64,000 nucleotides of DNA from Bradyrhizobium sp. SRL28 (GCF_018596315.1 NZ_JAHEAG010000004.1:372001-436000); one strand, 5' to 3'; shown: positions 1-9,926, counted from the first letter of the stretch. Notes: generated from the letters alone by a model not told the origin. Numbers and translations are program-made.

Positions 1-6
1 AACTTT

Positions 7-112
7 CGTTGGCCCAGTATCGGGATTAACTCCCTCTGCGAACAGGCCCGATCCCGACGGCCCCGGGGGGCTGGGGGCTGAGGAATCCGGAACCGAAAGG
101 ACCGGGCCAACG
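7..112. other. nested inverted repeats, possible structured RNA
   Basis: No convincing gene was found between the window start and the DUF2794 gene. Positions 7-15 (cgttggccc) pair perfectly with 104-112 (gggccaacg). Inside this closing stem, 19-25 (tcgggat) pairs with 51-57 (atcccga), and two further short GC-rich hairpins follow near 59-71 and 86-101. This is a multi-branch folding pattern. I recognise no known RNA family in it. It may be a non-coding RNA, a leader or a decayed repeat. Confidence 0.2.
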
Positions 113-293
113 CAGGATTATCTTCTCGCAAGCTAGCGGGGCGGTCGGTTGGCGGAAGTGGGGCAGCAATAAGATTCCGCTAACGATCCCGTGAATCGAT
201 ATTTCCGGTCGTATCGGGGCATCCGGAGCGGTTTCCTTCGTGTTTACAACCCCCTTGCAGGGTCCCGCGGTTAGCGCAATCATGTAGATCTCG

Positions 294-340
294 GCATGCT
301 CCCGAAAAGTGGGGACCGGTTTTCGGGAAGGAGAGCATGC
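294..340. repeat. imperfect intergenic palindrome
   Basis: The two ends read gcatgctc and gagcatgc, and the inner arms cccgaaaa and ttttcggg flank a gtggggaccgg core. Short palindromes with a gaaaa-gtgg-accgg-tttc core are common between genes in rhizobia. This one lies just upstream of the DUF2794 ribosome binding site and may lie in its leader. Confidence 0.6.
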
Positions 341-362
341 CTGAGATGACAGGAGGCGCTCC

Positions 363-734
363 ATGAGCTCGATTTCGGAGGACACCGATCCAAGCGAGAG
401 CCGCGCAGTGGCGCGCACCCCCACTGCAACCCCGCCGCCGAATCGTGTCACGTTCAATCGTCTCGAACTCAACCGTATCCTCAATCTGTATGGGCGCATG
501 GTCGCCGACGGCGAGTGGCGCGACTATGCCATCGACTTTCTGAAGGACCGCGCGGTGTTTTCGGTATTCCGCCGCGCCTCCGAGGTTCCGATCTATCGCA
601 TCGAGAAAGATCCGCGGCTCGCGCGCAAGCAGGGCATGTACAGCGTGATCTCCGCGACCGGCCTGATCCTGCGCCGCGGCCACGAACTCGAACGCGTGCT
701 GCTGGTGATCGACCGCAAGCTGGCGCTGGTTTAG
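363..734 (+). CDS. DUF2794 family protein
   Basis: This is a 123-residue protein of unknown function that I recognise as the DUF2794 family, a small alphaproteobacterial family. The first 30 residues are polar and probably disordered. The conserved core starts near VTFNRLELNRILNLYG and contains WRDYAIDF and a C-terminal RGHELERVLLVIDRKL. There is no signal peptide or membrane segment, so it is probably cytoplasmic. The ATG at 363 follows a good aggagg Shine-Dalgarno at 351. It is flanked by an imperfect palindrome upstream and a long palindromic repeat downstream, so it appears to be transcribed alone. The function is unknown. Confidence 0.85.
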   Translation: MSSISEDTDPSESRAVARTPTATPPPNRVTFNRLELNRILNLYGRMVADGEWRDYAIDFLKDRAVFSVFRRASEVPIYRIEKDPRLARKQGMYSVISATGLILRRGHELERVLLVIDRKLALV

Positions 735-743
735 GCGGGCTCC

Positions 744-833
744 TGTAGCCCGGATGGAGCGAAGCGAAATCCGGGAAGACTATTTCAGCTTGCGAGACTG
801 TCCCGGATTGCGCTTCGCTCCATCCGGGCTACA
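744..833. repeat. long palindromic repeat, GTAGCCCGGATGG family, copy 1
   Basis: This is a 90-base inverted repeat. The left arm starts tgtagcccggatggagcg and the right arm ends cgctccatccgggctaca, with a short loop. A near-identical copy lies at 7288-7377. Both copies sit just after stop codons. It is a REP-like dispersed element; the copies could act as mRNA 3' hairpins, but neither has a T-tract. Confidence 0.85.
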
Positions 834-846
834 GGTGTGGCGAAGC

Positions 847-1386
847 TTAAGCCGTCCCATCCTTGGGCACGGTCGTGCCGCCTTCACCGAGCGCGCGCTG
901 CATCATCACGGTGTCGAGCCAGCGGCCGAACTTGAGGCCGACATTGGCGTGAGTCCCGATCATCTGGAACCCGCATTTGGTGTGAAGGCCGATCGAGCCG
1001 GCATTGGCGGAATCGCCGATCACAGCGATCATCTGCCGGAAGCCACGCGCCTCGCATTCCGGGATCAGCCGCTGCAACAATTGCAGGCCGATGCCGCGGC
1101 GGTGGGTCGAGGGTTGCAGGTAAATGGAATTCTCCACCGTGAAACGGTAGGCCGGCCGCGGGCGATAGGGCCCCGCATAGGCATAGCCGATCACGCGGCC
1201 TTCAACCGCGGCAACGAAATAGGGAAAGCCGCCATCCATCAGCACCCTGAACCGCCGGGTCATCTCGGCGAGATCGGGCGGGATCAGCTCGAACGTCGCG
1301 GTGCCGTAGCGCACCGCGTGCTCATAGATTTCGGTGATGGTGGGAAGGTCAGCCTCGGTGGCGGAGCGAATTTCGGGAACGGACAT
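847..1386 (-). CDS. GNAT N-acetyltransferase, phosphinothricin/methionine sulfoximine type
   Basis: This is a 179-residue GCN5-related acetyltransferase that transfers acetyl from acetyl-CoA to a small amine. The acetyl-CoA loop is HRRGIGLQLL. The preceding GPYRPRPAYRFTVENSIYL block is typical of the Pat/MnaT subfamily, which acetylates phosphinothricin and methionine sulfoximine. I chose the ATG at 1386 (MSVPEIRSATEADL) because the GNAT fold starts there. The reading frame continues 28 codons upstream into sequence without family character. Its 3' end converges on the palindrome after the DUF2794 gene. The family is secure; the exact substrate is inferred. Confidence 0.85.
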   Translation of the reverse strand: MSVPEIRSATEADLPTITEIYEHAVRYGTATFELIPPDLAEMTRRFRVLMDGGFPYFVAAVEGRVIGYAYAGPYRPRPAYRFTVENSIYLQPSTHRRGIGLQLLQRLIPECEARGFRQMIAVIGDSANAGSIGLHTKCGFQMIGTHANVGLKFGRWLDTVMMQRALGEGGTTVPKDGTA

Positions 1387-1476
1387 GGGAGGAAAGATAC
1401 CAGCAGGCCAACAGGGATCAACGCTTTCTGCCATGTCCGGAATGCGCCCCGCCATGACGCTGGCGGCCAAAAGAAA

Positions 1477-1502
1477 AAGCCCCGGCCGCGAGGCCGGGGC
1501 TT
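1477..1502 (-). terminator. intrinsic terminator of the Bax inhibitor-1 gene
   Basis: A perfect GC-rich stem (aagccccggcc / ggccggggctt) is followed, on the minus strand, by a T-run. It lies 25 bases past the stop codon of the Bax inhibitor-1 gene. Confidence 0.85.
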
Positions 1503-1526
1503 CAACTCGTACCTGACCGGTAGCGC

Positions 1527-2318
1527 TTAGTCGCGCTGGCCGAGCAGCTGCAACAGCAGCGTGAACAGGTTGATGAAGTTCAGGTAGAGCGACAATGCAC
1601 CGGTAATCGCCGCTTTCTCTGCAATCTCGCCACCTTCCGAGGCGTAGCCGTAGATGTAGTCGTTCTTCAGCCGCTGGGTATCCCAGGCGGTGAGGCCCGC
1701 GAACACCAGCACGCCGACCACCGAGACGATGAACTGCAGCATCGAGCTCGCGAGGAACAGGTTGACCACGCTCGCGATGATGACGCCGATCAGGCCCATG
1801 AACAGGAACGACCCCATGCCGCTCATGTCACGCTTGGTGGTGTAGCCGTAAAGGCTCAGTGCGCCGAAGGTCGCCGCGGTGATGAAGAACACCCGGACGA
1901 TCGAGGTGTGCGTATACACCAGGAAGATCGACGACAGCGAAATGCCCATCAGCGCCGCGAACACCCAGAACAGCAACTGGGCGGTCGCCGGCCGCAGCCG
2001 GTTGATGCCGGCCGAGATCGCGAACACCATCACAAGCGGCGCGAGGATGAACAGCCACTTCAGGGGGCTGACATACATCGCGTAGCCGAACGGCGTCAGG
2101 AAGGCATTGCCGAACTTGGCGGCGGCGCCGGCCTGATCGGTGGTCACTGCGGCCATGTAGACGCCGAGCGCCGCAAGGCCGGTGATGGCCAGGCCGATGC
2201 TCATGTAGTTGTAGATGCGCAGCATGTAGGCGCGCAGACCGGCATCGACGGTCGCGGCATCAACGCGCCCGGCGGCCCGGCCGAAAGGAGATACGTAGTT
2301 ACGGTCTAGGTCCGACAT
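1527..2318 (-). CDS. Bax inhibitor-1/YccA family membrane protein
   Basis: This 263-residue integral membrane protein of the BI-1 (TMBIM) family has about seven hydrophobic segments, typical of the family in length and layout. Segments are visible from NYMSIGLAITGLAAL onward to a C-terminal INLFTLLLQLLG. The conserved AWDTQRLK motif lies before the last segment. Family members are linked to calcium leak and membrane proteostasis; the bacterial role is not settled. The gene is monocistronic, ending at a strong terminator at 1477-1502. The 240 bases upstream of its start separate it from the ABC permease gene and presumably hold its promoter. Confidence 0.9.
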   Translation of the reverse strand: MSDLDRNYVSPFGRAAGRVDAATVDAGLRAYMLRIYNYMSIGLAITGLAALGVYMAAVTTDQAGAAAKFGNAFLTPFGYAMYVSPLKWLFILAPLVMVFAISAGINRLRPATAQLLFWVFAALMGISLSSIFLVYTHTSIVRVFFITAATFGALSLYGYTTKRDMSGMGSFLFMGLIGVIIASVVNLFLASSMLQFIVSVVGVLVFAGLTAWDTQRLKNDYIYGYASEGGEIAEKAAITGALSLYLNFINLFTLLLQLLGQRD

Positions 2319-2559
2319 GGTCGAATTCCCGTTGGTTGCCCGGCGGAGCGCAAGGGGTTTGCGGCGCCGGTTAGATTTCTATCTCAGATGTCCCGATCTG
2401 CCGACGTTAATTTCACGTCATGAACCCGGCCACTGACTTGGCTGATATGTGGGAAACTAACACATTCGACGCAAGCTTCCACGCGCGGCTGAATGTCGCT
2501 TCTCCCGTCATTTGCGAGCAAAAGCAGCGTTAACCCGGCCTTTCCGCCGCTACAAATTG

Positions 2560-5142
2560 TCACAAATTCCGCAACACGCTGGCCGGCTTCTGGTTCAGGG
2601 CCAGCAACGTTCCGGCGAGTCCCAGCCCCACCGTGACGATCAGGGCGGCGGCGACCACGCCTGCGGCGCTGCCGGCCTGCCAGATGAAACTGAGCGTCAT
2701 CAGCCGGGTCACGATCAGCCAGGCCGCGATCGAGCCCGCGATCACGCCGAACACCGCGGTGGCAAGGCCGATCATCAGGTATTCCAGCGCGTAGGCGCCA
2801 AGCAGTCGCGCCCGGGTTGCACCCAGCGTCTTCAGGATGACAGCGTCGTAGACGCGGTGGCGGTGGCCGGCGGCCAGCGCGCCGCCCAGCACCAGGATCG
2901 CGGAGATCAGCGTCACCGCGCTGGCGCCGCGGATGGCGAGCACGAGGTTGGTGATGACGGTGCCGACGGTTTCCAGCGCCTCGCGGACCCGCACGCTGGT
3001 CACCATCGGGAAGGCGTCCGCCACCTGCTTGATGATTCGGGCGTCGCCGGCCGGATCCGGATGGACCTCCGACAGGGTCGCGACATGGCTGTGCGGCGCG
3101 CCCCTGAACGCGTTGGGCGAGAACACCAGCACGAAATTGATGCCGAGCCCCTGCCAGTCGACGTTGCGCAAATTGCTGATTTTGGCCGTAATGTCGCGGC
3201 CGAGCACGTTGACCACGATCTCGTCGCCTATTCTGAGCTTGAGGCCGTCGGCGATCTTCTTCTCCAGCGAGACCAGCGGCGGCCCCTTATAGTCCGCGCT
3301 CCACCATTCGCCCTCGACCACCTTCGAACCCTTCGGGACTTCGTTGGTGTAGGTCAGGCCGCGGTCGCTCTGCAGCACCCACTCGGAATCCTGCGACGGC
3401 TTGAGTTCGTCGGCCTTGACGCCGCGGGCACCGACGATGCGTCCGCGCAGCATCGGCACGTCGTCCACCGTCGATTGCGGCGCGACCTGTTTGAGGAAGG
3501 CGCCGAAGCGGTCGGCATCGGCGGTCGGAATGTCGATGAAGTAGAACGAGGGTGCTTTCTCCGGCAACGCCGCCAGGAACTGCCGACGCAGATTGCCGTC
3601 GATCTGGGTGATCGTGACCAGCACCGCGAGCCCGAGGCCGAGCGACATCACGACCGAGGGCGTCAGCGCGCCGGGCCGGTAGATGTTGGCGATCGCCAGC
3701 CGCAGCATCGTGATTCGGGATCGGGGCATGCGGCGTGCCAGCGCCATCAGGCCGGCTGCGACGCCGCGGAGCAGCGCGAATACCGCCACCGAGGAGACGA
3801 CGAACACGGCCGCGATCCGCTTGTCATAGGCGAGCCCGATGGCGACCGCGACCAGCAGCGCGATCACCACCGCCATCAGTGCGAGGTAGCTCCAGCGCGG
3901 CCGATGCCATTCGCGCGCGACTTCCTCGCGAAACAGCGCCGCAACCGGCACGTCGTGCACCCGCCCCAGCGGCCATAGTCCGAAGGCAAGCGCGGTGAGC
4001 AGGCCATAGACGAACGACAGCGCCAGCTCATCGAAATGCAGGGCAGGGATCACCGGCAGCGGCAGCAGCTTGCCGAACACGCCGACGATGACGAACGGCA
4101 AAGCCGCACCGGCGGCCAGCCCGATCACCGAGCCTACCGCGGCGAGCAGGATCACTTGCGTCAGGTAGATCGTGAAGACGTCGCGGCCGGTGGCGCCCAG
4201 CGCCTTGAACGAGGCGATGACGTCGCGGCGGCGATCGATATGGCTCTTGACCGCATTGGCGACGCCGACGCCGCCGACCAGAAGCGCGGCGAGGCCGACC
4301 AGCGTCAGGAACTGGGTGAAGCGGTTGATGGTGCGCTCGAGTTGCGGCGAGGCGTTGCTGCTGCTGCGGATCCACCAGCCGGCCTCGGGCAGGGCGCTCC
4401 GTGCGCTGTCGATCAGCTGGGTCGCGGCGCGATCGTCGGCCGCATTGGCCGGCAGCTTCACGCGGTAGATCCAGCGGACCAGGCTGCCGGGCTGCAGCAA
4501 TCCGCTGGCGCGCAGGCTCGCTTCGCTGACCAGAACGCGCGGGCCCAATCCGACATTGCCGGCGAGCTTGTCCGGCTCGGCCGTGACCGTGCTTCGGATC
4601 TGGAATGTGGCGTTGCCTATAGTGATGCGGTCGCCAAGCTTGAGATCGAGCCGCGCCAGCAGGATGGAGTCGACCGCCGCGCCGAATGCGGTGCCAGATG
4701 TATCTTGACGCTCGGCCAGCAGATCCGCCATCGGCATTTTGGGATCGAGCGTTACCTCCCCGAGCATCGGGTAGTTGCCGTCCACGGCCTTGAGCTCGAC
4801 CAGCGCCAGCTTGCCGTCACTGCTTCGCGCCATGACGCGCAGCGCGGCCGCGACCGAAACCTGGCCGCGCGCGCGCAGGAAGGCGATTTCCTCCGGCTTG
4901 GCTTCGCGCTGGATCAGCGAGAAAGCAACGTCACCGCCGAGCAGCGTGCGGCCCTCGCGCGTCAAGCCTTCGCTGAGGCTGGCGGCGACCGAGCCGACGC
5001 CGGCAATCGCCATCACGCCGAGCGCGATGCAGGCGATGAAGACGTAAAAGCCGCGCAAGCCGCTGCGCAATTCGCGCAGCGCGTAGCGCAGGGCTAGGGA
5101 TGACGCGCGGCTGCGGTAAACGGGTTCGGAAATGGTGGTCAT
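2560..5142 (-). CDS. FtsX-like ABC transporter permease (YbbP type)
   Basis: This is an 860-residue permease with two FtsX/MacB-type halves. It has an N-terminal membrane segment (FYVFIACIALGVMAI) followed by a large extracytoplasmic domain, three central segments after residue 280, further segments near 350-490, a second periplasmic domain, and three segments at the C terminus. The length and layout match E. coli YbbP (about 800 residues). Its start overlaps the stop of the ATPase gene by four bases (ATGA), so the two are translationally coupled. The pair is divergent from a TesA-like gene, the same arrangement as tesA-ybbA-ybbP in enterobacteria. The substrate is unknown; export or extraction of a lipid-like molecule is an inference from family and context. 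Confidence 0.9.
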   Translation of the reverse strand: MTTISEPVYRSRASSLALRYALRELRSGLRGFYVFIACIALGVMAIAGVGSVAASLSEGLTREGRTLLGGDVAFSLIQREAKPEEIAFLRARGQVSVAAALRVMARSSDGKLALVELKAVDGNYPMLGEVTLDPKMPMADLLAERQDTSGTAFGAAVDSILLARLDLKLGDRITIGNATFQIRSTVTAEPDKLAGNVGLGPRVLVSEASLRASGLLQPGSLVRWIYRVKLPANAADDRAATQLIDSARSALPEAGWWIRSSSNASPQLERTINRFTQFLTLVGLAALLVGGVGVANAVKSHIDRRRDVIASFKALGATGRDVFTIYLTQVILLAAVGSVIGLAAGAALPFVIVGVFGKLLPLPVIPALHFDELALSFVYGLLTALAFGLWPLGRVHDVPVAALFREEVAREWHRPRWSYLALMAVVIALLVAVAIGLAYDKRIAAVFVVSSVAVFALLRGVAAGLMALARRMPRSRITMLRLAIANIYRPGALTPSVVMSLGLGLAVLVTITQIDGNLRRQFLAALPEKAPSFYFIDIPTADADRFGAFLKQVAPQSTVDDVPMLRGRIVGARGVKADELKPSQDSEWVLQSDRGLTYTNEVPKGSKVVEGEWWSADYKGPPLVSLEKKIADGLKLRIGDEIVVNVLGRDITAKISNLRNVDWQGLGINFVLVFSPNAFRGAPHSHVATLSEVHPDPAGDARIIKQVADAFPMVTSVRVREALETVGTVITNLVLAIRGASAVTLISAILVLGGALAAGHRHRVYDAVILKTLGATRARLLGAYALEYLMIGLATAVFGVIAGSIAAWLIVTRLMTLSFIWQAGSAAGVVAAALIVTVGLGLAGTLLALNQKPASVLRNL

Positions 5143-5852
5143 GAATGTCCGTCGACGCGGCCCGAGCGCAGTCGCACCACGCGGTCGCAGCGCTGGGCCA
5201 GCGAAGTGTCGTGCGTCACCAGCACCAAGGTCATGCCGCGCTCGGCATGTTTGGTGAACAGGAGATCGACGATCTGCTTGCCGGTGGCTTCATCGAGATT
5301 GCCGGTCGGCTCGTCCGCGACCAGGATCGCCGGATCGGGCGCCAGCGCCCGGGCCAGCGCAACGCGCTGCTGTTCGCCGCCCGACAGTTGGGTCGGGTAG
5401 TGGTGCAGGCGATCGCCAAGCCCGACGGACGTCAGCTCCTGCGCCGCGCGCGCGGCCGCGTCGGGATTGCCGGCGAGCTCCAGCGGCACCGCGACGTTTT
5501 CCAACGCCGTCATGGTCGGGATCAGATGAAACGACTGGAACACGATGCCGACCTGGCGGCCGCGGAAGCGCGCCAGCGCATCCTCATCGAGGGCATTGAA
5601 TGGCGTGCCGTTGACCACCACCTCTCCGCTGTCCGGACGTTCCAACCCCGCCATCACCATCAGCAGGGTCGATTTGCCAGAGCCTGACGGTCCGATCAGG
5701 CCGATCGCCTCGCCCGATGCCACACGAAGGCTGATATCTTTCAGGATATGAACGCGTGCGGCGCCTGAGCCGAGCGAGAGGTTGACGTTGGAGATGGAAA
5801 TGGTGTCCGGCCCGACGCCGGTCAGTGAAGAGGGTTCGATGAGACTGTCCAT
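5139..5852 (-). CDS. ABC transporter ATP-binding protein (YbbA/LolD type)
   Basis: This is the nucleotide-binding subunit for the adjacent FtsX permease, about 237 residues from the ATG at 5852. Visible motifs are Walker A GPSGSGKST, the Q-loop VFQSF, the signature LSGGEQQRVALARAL, Walker B ILVADEPTGNLD and the switch histidine in VLVTHD. These are typical of the LolD/MacB/YbbA class. An in-frame upstream ATG at 5915 would add 21 residues without family character. The 5852 start falls inside or next to the 5' end of the divergent TesA-like gene, so the two genes share a very compact promoter region. Confidence 0.9.
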   Translation of the reverse strand: MDSLIEPSSLTGVGPDTISISNVNLSLGSGAARVHILKDISLRVASGEAIGLIGPSGSGKSTLLMVMAGLERPDSGEVVVNGTPFNALDEDALARFRGRQVGIVFQSFHLIPTMTALENVAVPLELAGNPDAAARAAQELTSVGLGDRLHHYPTQLSGGEQQRVALARALAPDPAILVADEPTGNLDEATGKQIVDLLFTKHAERGMTLVLVTHDTSLAQRCDRVVRLRSGRVDGHS

Positions 5853-6561
5853 GGCTCGGTCATATGGCACTTCCACCGCTCGGGTCGAGGGCTTGAAACG
5901 GGTGTTTGCGCACATACGCGTGTTGATTGTGGCTTTGATGACGGCCGGGCCAGCTTTGGCCCAGGCTCAGGTCCCGGCCACCGCGCCCGCCAAGCCGGTT
6001 AAAATGGTCGTCCTCGGCGATTCCTTGAGCGCCGGCCTTGGCCTTTCGGCCTCCGCGGCGTTTCCGGCGCGTTTACAAAAAGCCTTGGGCGACAAGGGGA
6101 TAAAGGTCGACATGATCAATGCCGGGGTGTCCGGCGACACCTCTTCCGGCGGCCGCGACCGGCTGGACTGGTCGATCCCCGAGGGAACCGAGGCGGTCAT
6201 CCTCGAACTTGGCGCCAACGATGCCTTGCGCGGGATCGACCCGGCCGTCACCCGCGCCGCCCTCAGCGATATTCTGACGCGGCTGAAGGCACGCAAGATC
6301 GCCGTGCTGCTGTGCGGAATGCTCGCCCCGCCCAATTACGGCAGCGAATATGCCGCCCGCTTCAACGCGATCTATCCGGAGCTTTCCAAATCCTTCGGCG
6401 TGCCGCTCTATCCGTTCTTCCTGGAGGGGGTCGCGGCCGACGCCAAGCTCAACCAGGCGGACGGGTTGCATCCGACCGCAGAGGGTATCGATGTCATCGT
6501 GAAAAATATTCTGCCCATGGTGGAGGCATTTCTCGGCACGATCTCCGGGCAGCGGAGTTGA
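5839..6561 (+). CDS. tesA: TesA-like SGNH-family arylesterase/lysophospholipase
   Basis: This secreted or periplasmic SGNH hydrolase acts on esters and thioesters. Block I is VVLGDSLSAGLGL with the nucleophile Ser, block II is INAGVSGDTSSGG, block III is LGANDALRG, and block V is DGLHPTAEG with the catalytic Asp and His. A signal peptide (VLIVALMTAGPALAQA) precedes the domain. The start is uncertain. The ATG at 5839 has a gaaggg-like Shine-Dalgarno (gaagaggg), the ATG at 5851 is also in frame, and a GTG at 5902 would give a standard-length signal peptide without overlapping the divergent ABC gene. The pairing with the ABC genes is conserved in other proteobacteria. Confidence 0.85.
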   Translation: MRLSMARSYGTSTARVEGLKRVFAHIRVLIVALMTAGPALAQAQVPATAPAKPVKMVVLGDSLSAGLGLSASAAFPARLQKALGDKGIKVDMINAGVSGDTSSGGRDRLDWSIPEGTEAVILELGANDALRGIDPAVTRAALSDILTRLKARKIAVLLCGMLAPPNYGSEYAARFNAIYPELSKSFGVPLYPFFLEGVAADAKLNQADGLHPTAEGIDVIVKNILPMVEAFLGTISGQRS

Positions 6562-6740
6562 AAAGAAAGCAAACGAATAACGTTACCGATAGTTTTCCCC
6601 GTAGCTTTCCGGTCCGCAGGGGCCGCACGCTTCGCAGGGTCATATAAGTCGGGTAGGAATTAGTGATCGGTGATTCGTCACCGGGTTTGCTGTCAGGCGT
6701 GAGCCTCCGAAGCTGACGCCTTCGCATCGAGGATCTTGCG

Positions 6741-7277
6741 ATGCCGCGTTTGTTTGCTGGACTGGAAATTCCGGCCGAGATCGGCCAGAGCCTTTCCAAT
6801 TTGCGTGGCGGCCTTCCTGGCGCACGCTGGATCGATCCCGAAAATTACCACGTCACCTTGCGCTTCATCGGCGATATCGACGGCATGTCGGCGAATGAAA
6901 TCGCCTCGATGCTGTTTCGGATCAACCGCAAGCCGTTCGAGGTCAAGGTGCAGGGCCTGCAAAGCTTTGGCGGCAAGAAACCGCGCGCGGTGGTCGCTGC
7001 CGTCGAGCCGAGCCGGCCGCTGATCGAACTGCAGGCCGAACTCGAACGGCTGATGCAGCGGCTCGGGCTCGATCCCGAGGGCCGCAAATTCACGCCGCAT
7101 GTGACGCTGGCGCGGCTGCACGATGCGTCCAGCCAGGACGTTGCCGACTATCTTTCGGTGCGCGGCTACTTTCCGAGCCGGACGTTCATGGCCTCGCGCT
7201 TCGTGCTGTTCTCGTCCCGCGCCTCCACCGGCGGCGGGCCCTATGTGGTCGAGGATTCCTACGCGCTGAGTGCGTGA
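6741..7277 (+). CDS. thpR: RNA 2',3'-cyclic phosphodiesterase (2H phosphoesterase)
   Basis: This is a 178-residue 2H-superfamily enzyme that opens RNA 2',3'-cyclic phosphates; the family is also known historically as 2'-5' RNA ligase. The two catalytic HxTx motifs are HVTL at residues 37-40 and HVTL at 120-123, at the expected spacing. The N-terminal MPRLFAGLEIP is the usual family opening. It is cytoplasmic. It stands alone between the TesA-like gene and zapE and is followed directly by a long palindrome. The family is certain; the physiological RNA substrate is not known. Confidence 0.9.
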   Translation: MPRLFAGLEIPAEIGQSLSNLRGGLPGARWIDPENYHVTLRFIGDIDGMSANEIASMLFRINRKPFEVKVQGLQSFGGKKPRAVVAAVEPSRPLIELQAELERLMQRLGLDPEGRKFTPHVTLARLHDASSQDVADYLSVRGYFPSRTFMASRFVLFSSRASTGGGPYVVEDSYALSA

Positions 7278-7287
7278 GGCACCAATA

Positions 7288-7377
7288 CGTAGCCCGGATG
7301 GAGCGAAGCGAAATCCGGGATAAATCACCCGGCTGGCGAGACCGTCCCGGATTGCGCTACGCTCCATCCGGGCTACG
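7288..7377. repeat. long palindromic repeat, GTAGCCCGGATGG family, copy 2
   Basis: This second copy of the element at 744-833 has arms cgtagcccggatggagcg and cgctccatccgggctacg around a short loop. It starts 10 bases after the thpR stop codon. The loop and a few arm positions differ between the copies while the outer arms are conserved. Confidence 0.85.
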
Positions 7378-7464
7378 GGGTTGGGTGTGACGCGCCGTGT
7401 TTGCATACCCCCGGCACCAATTCGCGGCTTGCAATTTTCGCACGCTTAAGGCCGAAAGGGGGCC

Positions 7465-8649
7465 ATGCTGTCGACCCCACCCACCTCGTTCCTCGCGCAT
7501 TATCAGGCGCTGGTTTCCTCCGGCGCGATCGAGGCCGATCCCGCGCAGGCCGACGCCGCCGAGGCGTTCGCAGCGCTCGAGGAGCGGCTGTCGAGCTACA
7601 AGCCGGTGCGCAAGCTAAGCCTGCTTGGCCGGTTGTTCGGCGACAAAAGCGAGCCGCCGCCGCGGGGGCTTTATGTTCATGGCGAGGTCGGCCGCGGCAA
7701 GACCATGCTGATGGACCTGTTCTTTCAGCAGAGCCCGGTCCAGCACAAGCGCCGCGCCCATTTCCACGAATTCATGGCCGAGGCGCATGAGAAGATCTAC
7801 GCCTATCGCCAGAACATCGCGCGCGGTGAAATTGCAGATGGCGACGTCATCGAGCTGACAGCCAACGCTATCTTCGACGAGGCCTGGCTGTTGTGCTTCG
7901 ACGAATTCCACGTCACCGACATCGCCGACGCCATGATCCTGGGGCGGCTGTTCTCGAAACTGTTCGAGCTCGGCACCGTCGTGGTGGCGACCTCGAACGT
8001 CGCGCCCGAAGACCTCTACAAGGGCGGCCTCAACCGCGCACTGTTCCTGCCGTTCATTTCGCAGATCGCGGATCGCATGGACGTGCTGCGGCTCGACGCG
8101 CGCACGGATTTCCGGCTGGAAAAACTCGCAGGCGTGAAGATGTGGCTGGTGCCGCCGGATGATGAGGCCGGCGCCGCGCTCGACCGGGCCTGGCGCAAGA
8201 TGACGGGCAATGCGCCCTGCAAGCCGCGGGACATCACGATCAAGGGCCGCGTTCTGCGCGTGCCCTGTTCGGCGCATGGCGTCGCGCGCTTTGCTTTCTC
8301 CGATATCTGCGAAAAGCCACTGGCCGCGTCGGATTATTTGCGGCTGGCGCACGATTATCACACCATCCTGATCGACCGCATTCCTGTCATGGATTACCCC
8401 GAGCGCAACGCCGCCAAGCGTTTCATCTCGCTGATCGATACGCTCTACGACAATGCCGTGAAGCTGATGGCCTCGGCCGAGGCCGATCCGCTGTCGCTGT
8501 ATCTGGCGACCGATGGCGTTGAGGCCAACGAGTTCAAGCGGACCTCGTCACGGCTGATCGAAATGAGCTCGGAATCGTACCTGGCCCTGCCGCACGGCCG
8601 GAAGGATTCCGCCGCGAGCGGGTCGAGTACGGGGCTGGTGGAGACGTAG
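7465..8649 (+). CDS. zapE: cell division ATPase ZapE (AFG1-like)
   Basis: This is a 394-residue P-loop ATPase of the AFG1/ZapE family. Walker A is GEVGRGKTML near residue 74 and Walker B is LLCFDEFHVTDIADAM. An HFHEF-type segment sits between them and a sensor-like VVATSNVAPEDLY follows. In E. coli ZapE acts on FtsZ during constriction under stress, and mitochondrial AFG1 helps membrane protein turnover. In many alphaproteobacteria the gene sits directly upstream of mdh, as here, with a palindromic repeat in the spacer. The ATG at 7465 follows a purine-rich aaaggggg site. Confidence 0.9.
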   Translation: MLSTPPTSFLAHYQALVSSGAIEADPAQADAAEAFAALEERLSSYKPVRKLSLLGRLFGDKSEPPPRGLYVHGEVGRGKTMLMDLFFQQSPVQHKRRAHFHEFMAEAHEKIYAYRQNIARGEIADGDVIELTANAIFDEAWLLCFDEFHVTDIADAMILGRLFSKLFELGTVVVATSNVAPEDLYKGGLNRALFLPFISQIADRMDVLRLDARTDFRLEKLAGVKMWLVPPDDEAGAALDRAWRKMTGNAPCKPRDITIKGRVLRVPCSAHGVARFAFSDICEKPLAASDYLRLAHDYHTILIDRIPVMDYPERNAAKRFISLIDTLYDNAVKLMASAEADPLSLYLATDGVEANEFKRTSSRLIEMSSESYLALPHGRKDSAASGSSTGLVET

Positions 8650-8659
8650 TCTCTCCGAC

Positions 8660-8769
8660 GTCATTGCCTGCGACAAACGCAAAGCGTTTGCGCAAGGGAG
8701 CGAAAGCGACGAAGCAATCCATCTATCCCCGTGCGGTGAGGTGGATTGCTTCGCTTCGCTCGCAATGAC
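8660..8769. repeat. long composite palindrome (GTCAT...ATGAC plan), copy 1
   Basis: The element begins gtcattgcctgcg and ends gcaatgac, with inner matches gaagcaatcca and tggattgcttcg and a small internal hairpin (caaacgcaaagcgtttg). It has the same plan as the elements at 15719, 20066, 30953 and 46504, although the stem sequences differ. It lies between zapE and mdh. Confidence 0.75.
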
Positions 8770-8818
8770 GGGGAGGGCGGCCGTGGCATACCTGACCGAA
8801 ATCGAGGCGGGGCCTTAG

Positions 8819-9889
<1,071 letters not shown>

Positions 9890-9898
9890 TTTTACTCG

Positions 9899-9926
9899 GC
9901 TTTCGCCCCTTCGCCGGGGCGAAAGC
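9899..9926 (+). terminator. intrinsic terminator after mdh
   Basis: The stem gctttcgcccc / ggggcgaaagc with a tiny loop is followed by gtttt. It lies 10 bases past the mdh stop codon. Confidence 0.75.

Noticed and set aside
754..1530. Long plus-strand frame opposite the acetyltransferase gene
   Set aside because: It is a shadow frame of the minus-strand GNAT gene, beginning inside the palindrome, and shows no family motif.
2512..3978. 488-codon plus-strand frame
   Set aside because: It lies opposite the FtsX permease gene; the His/Asp/Arg-rich composition is typical of antisense frames in high-GC DNA.
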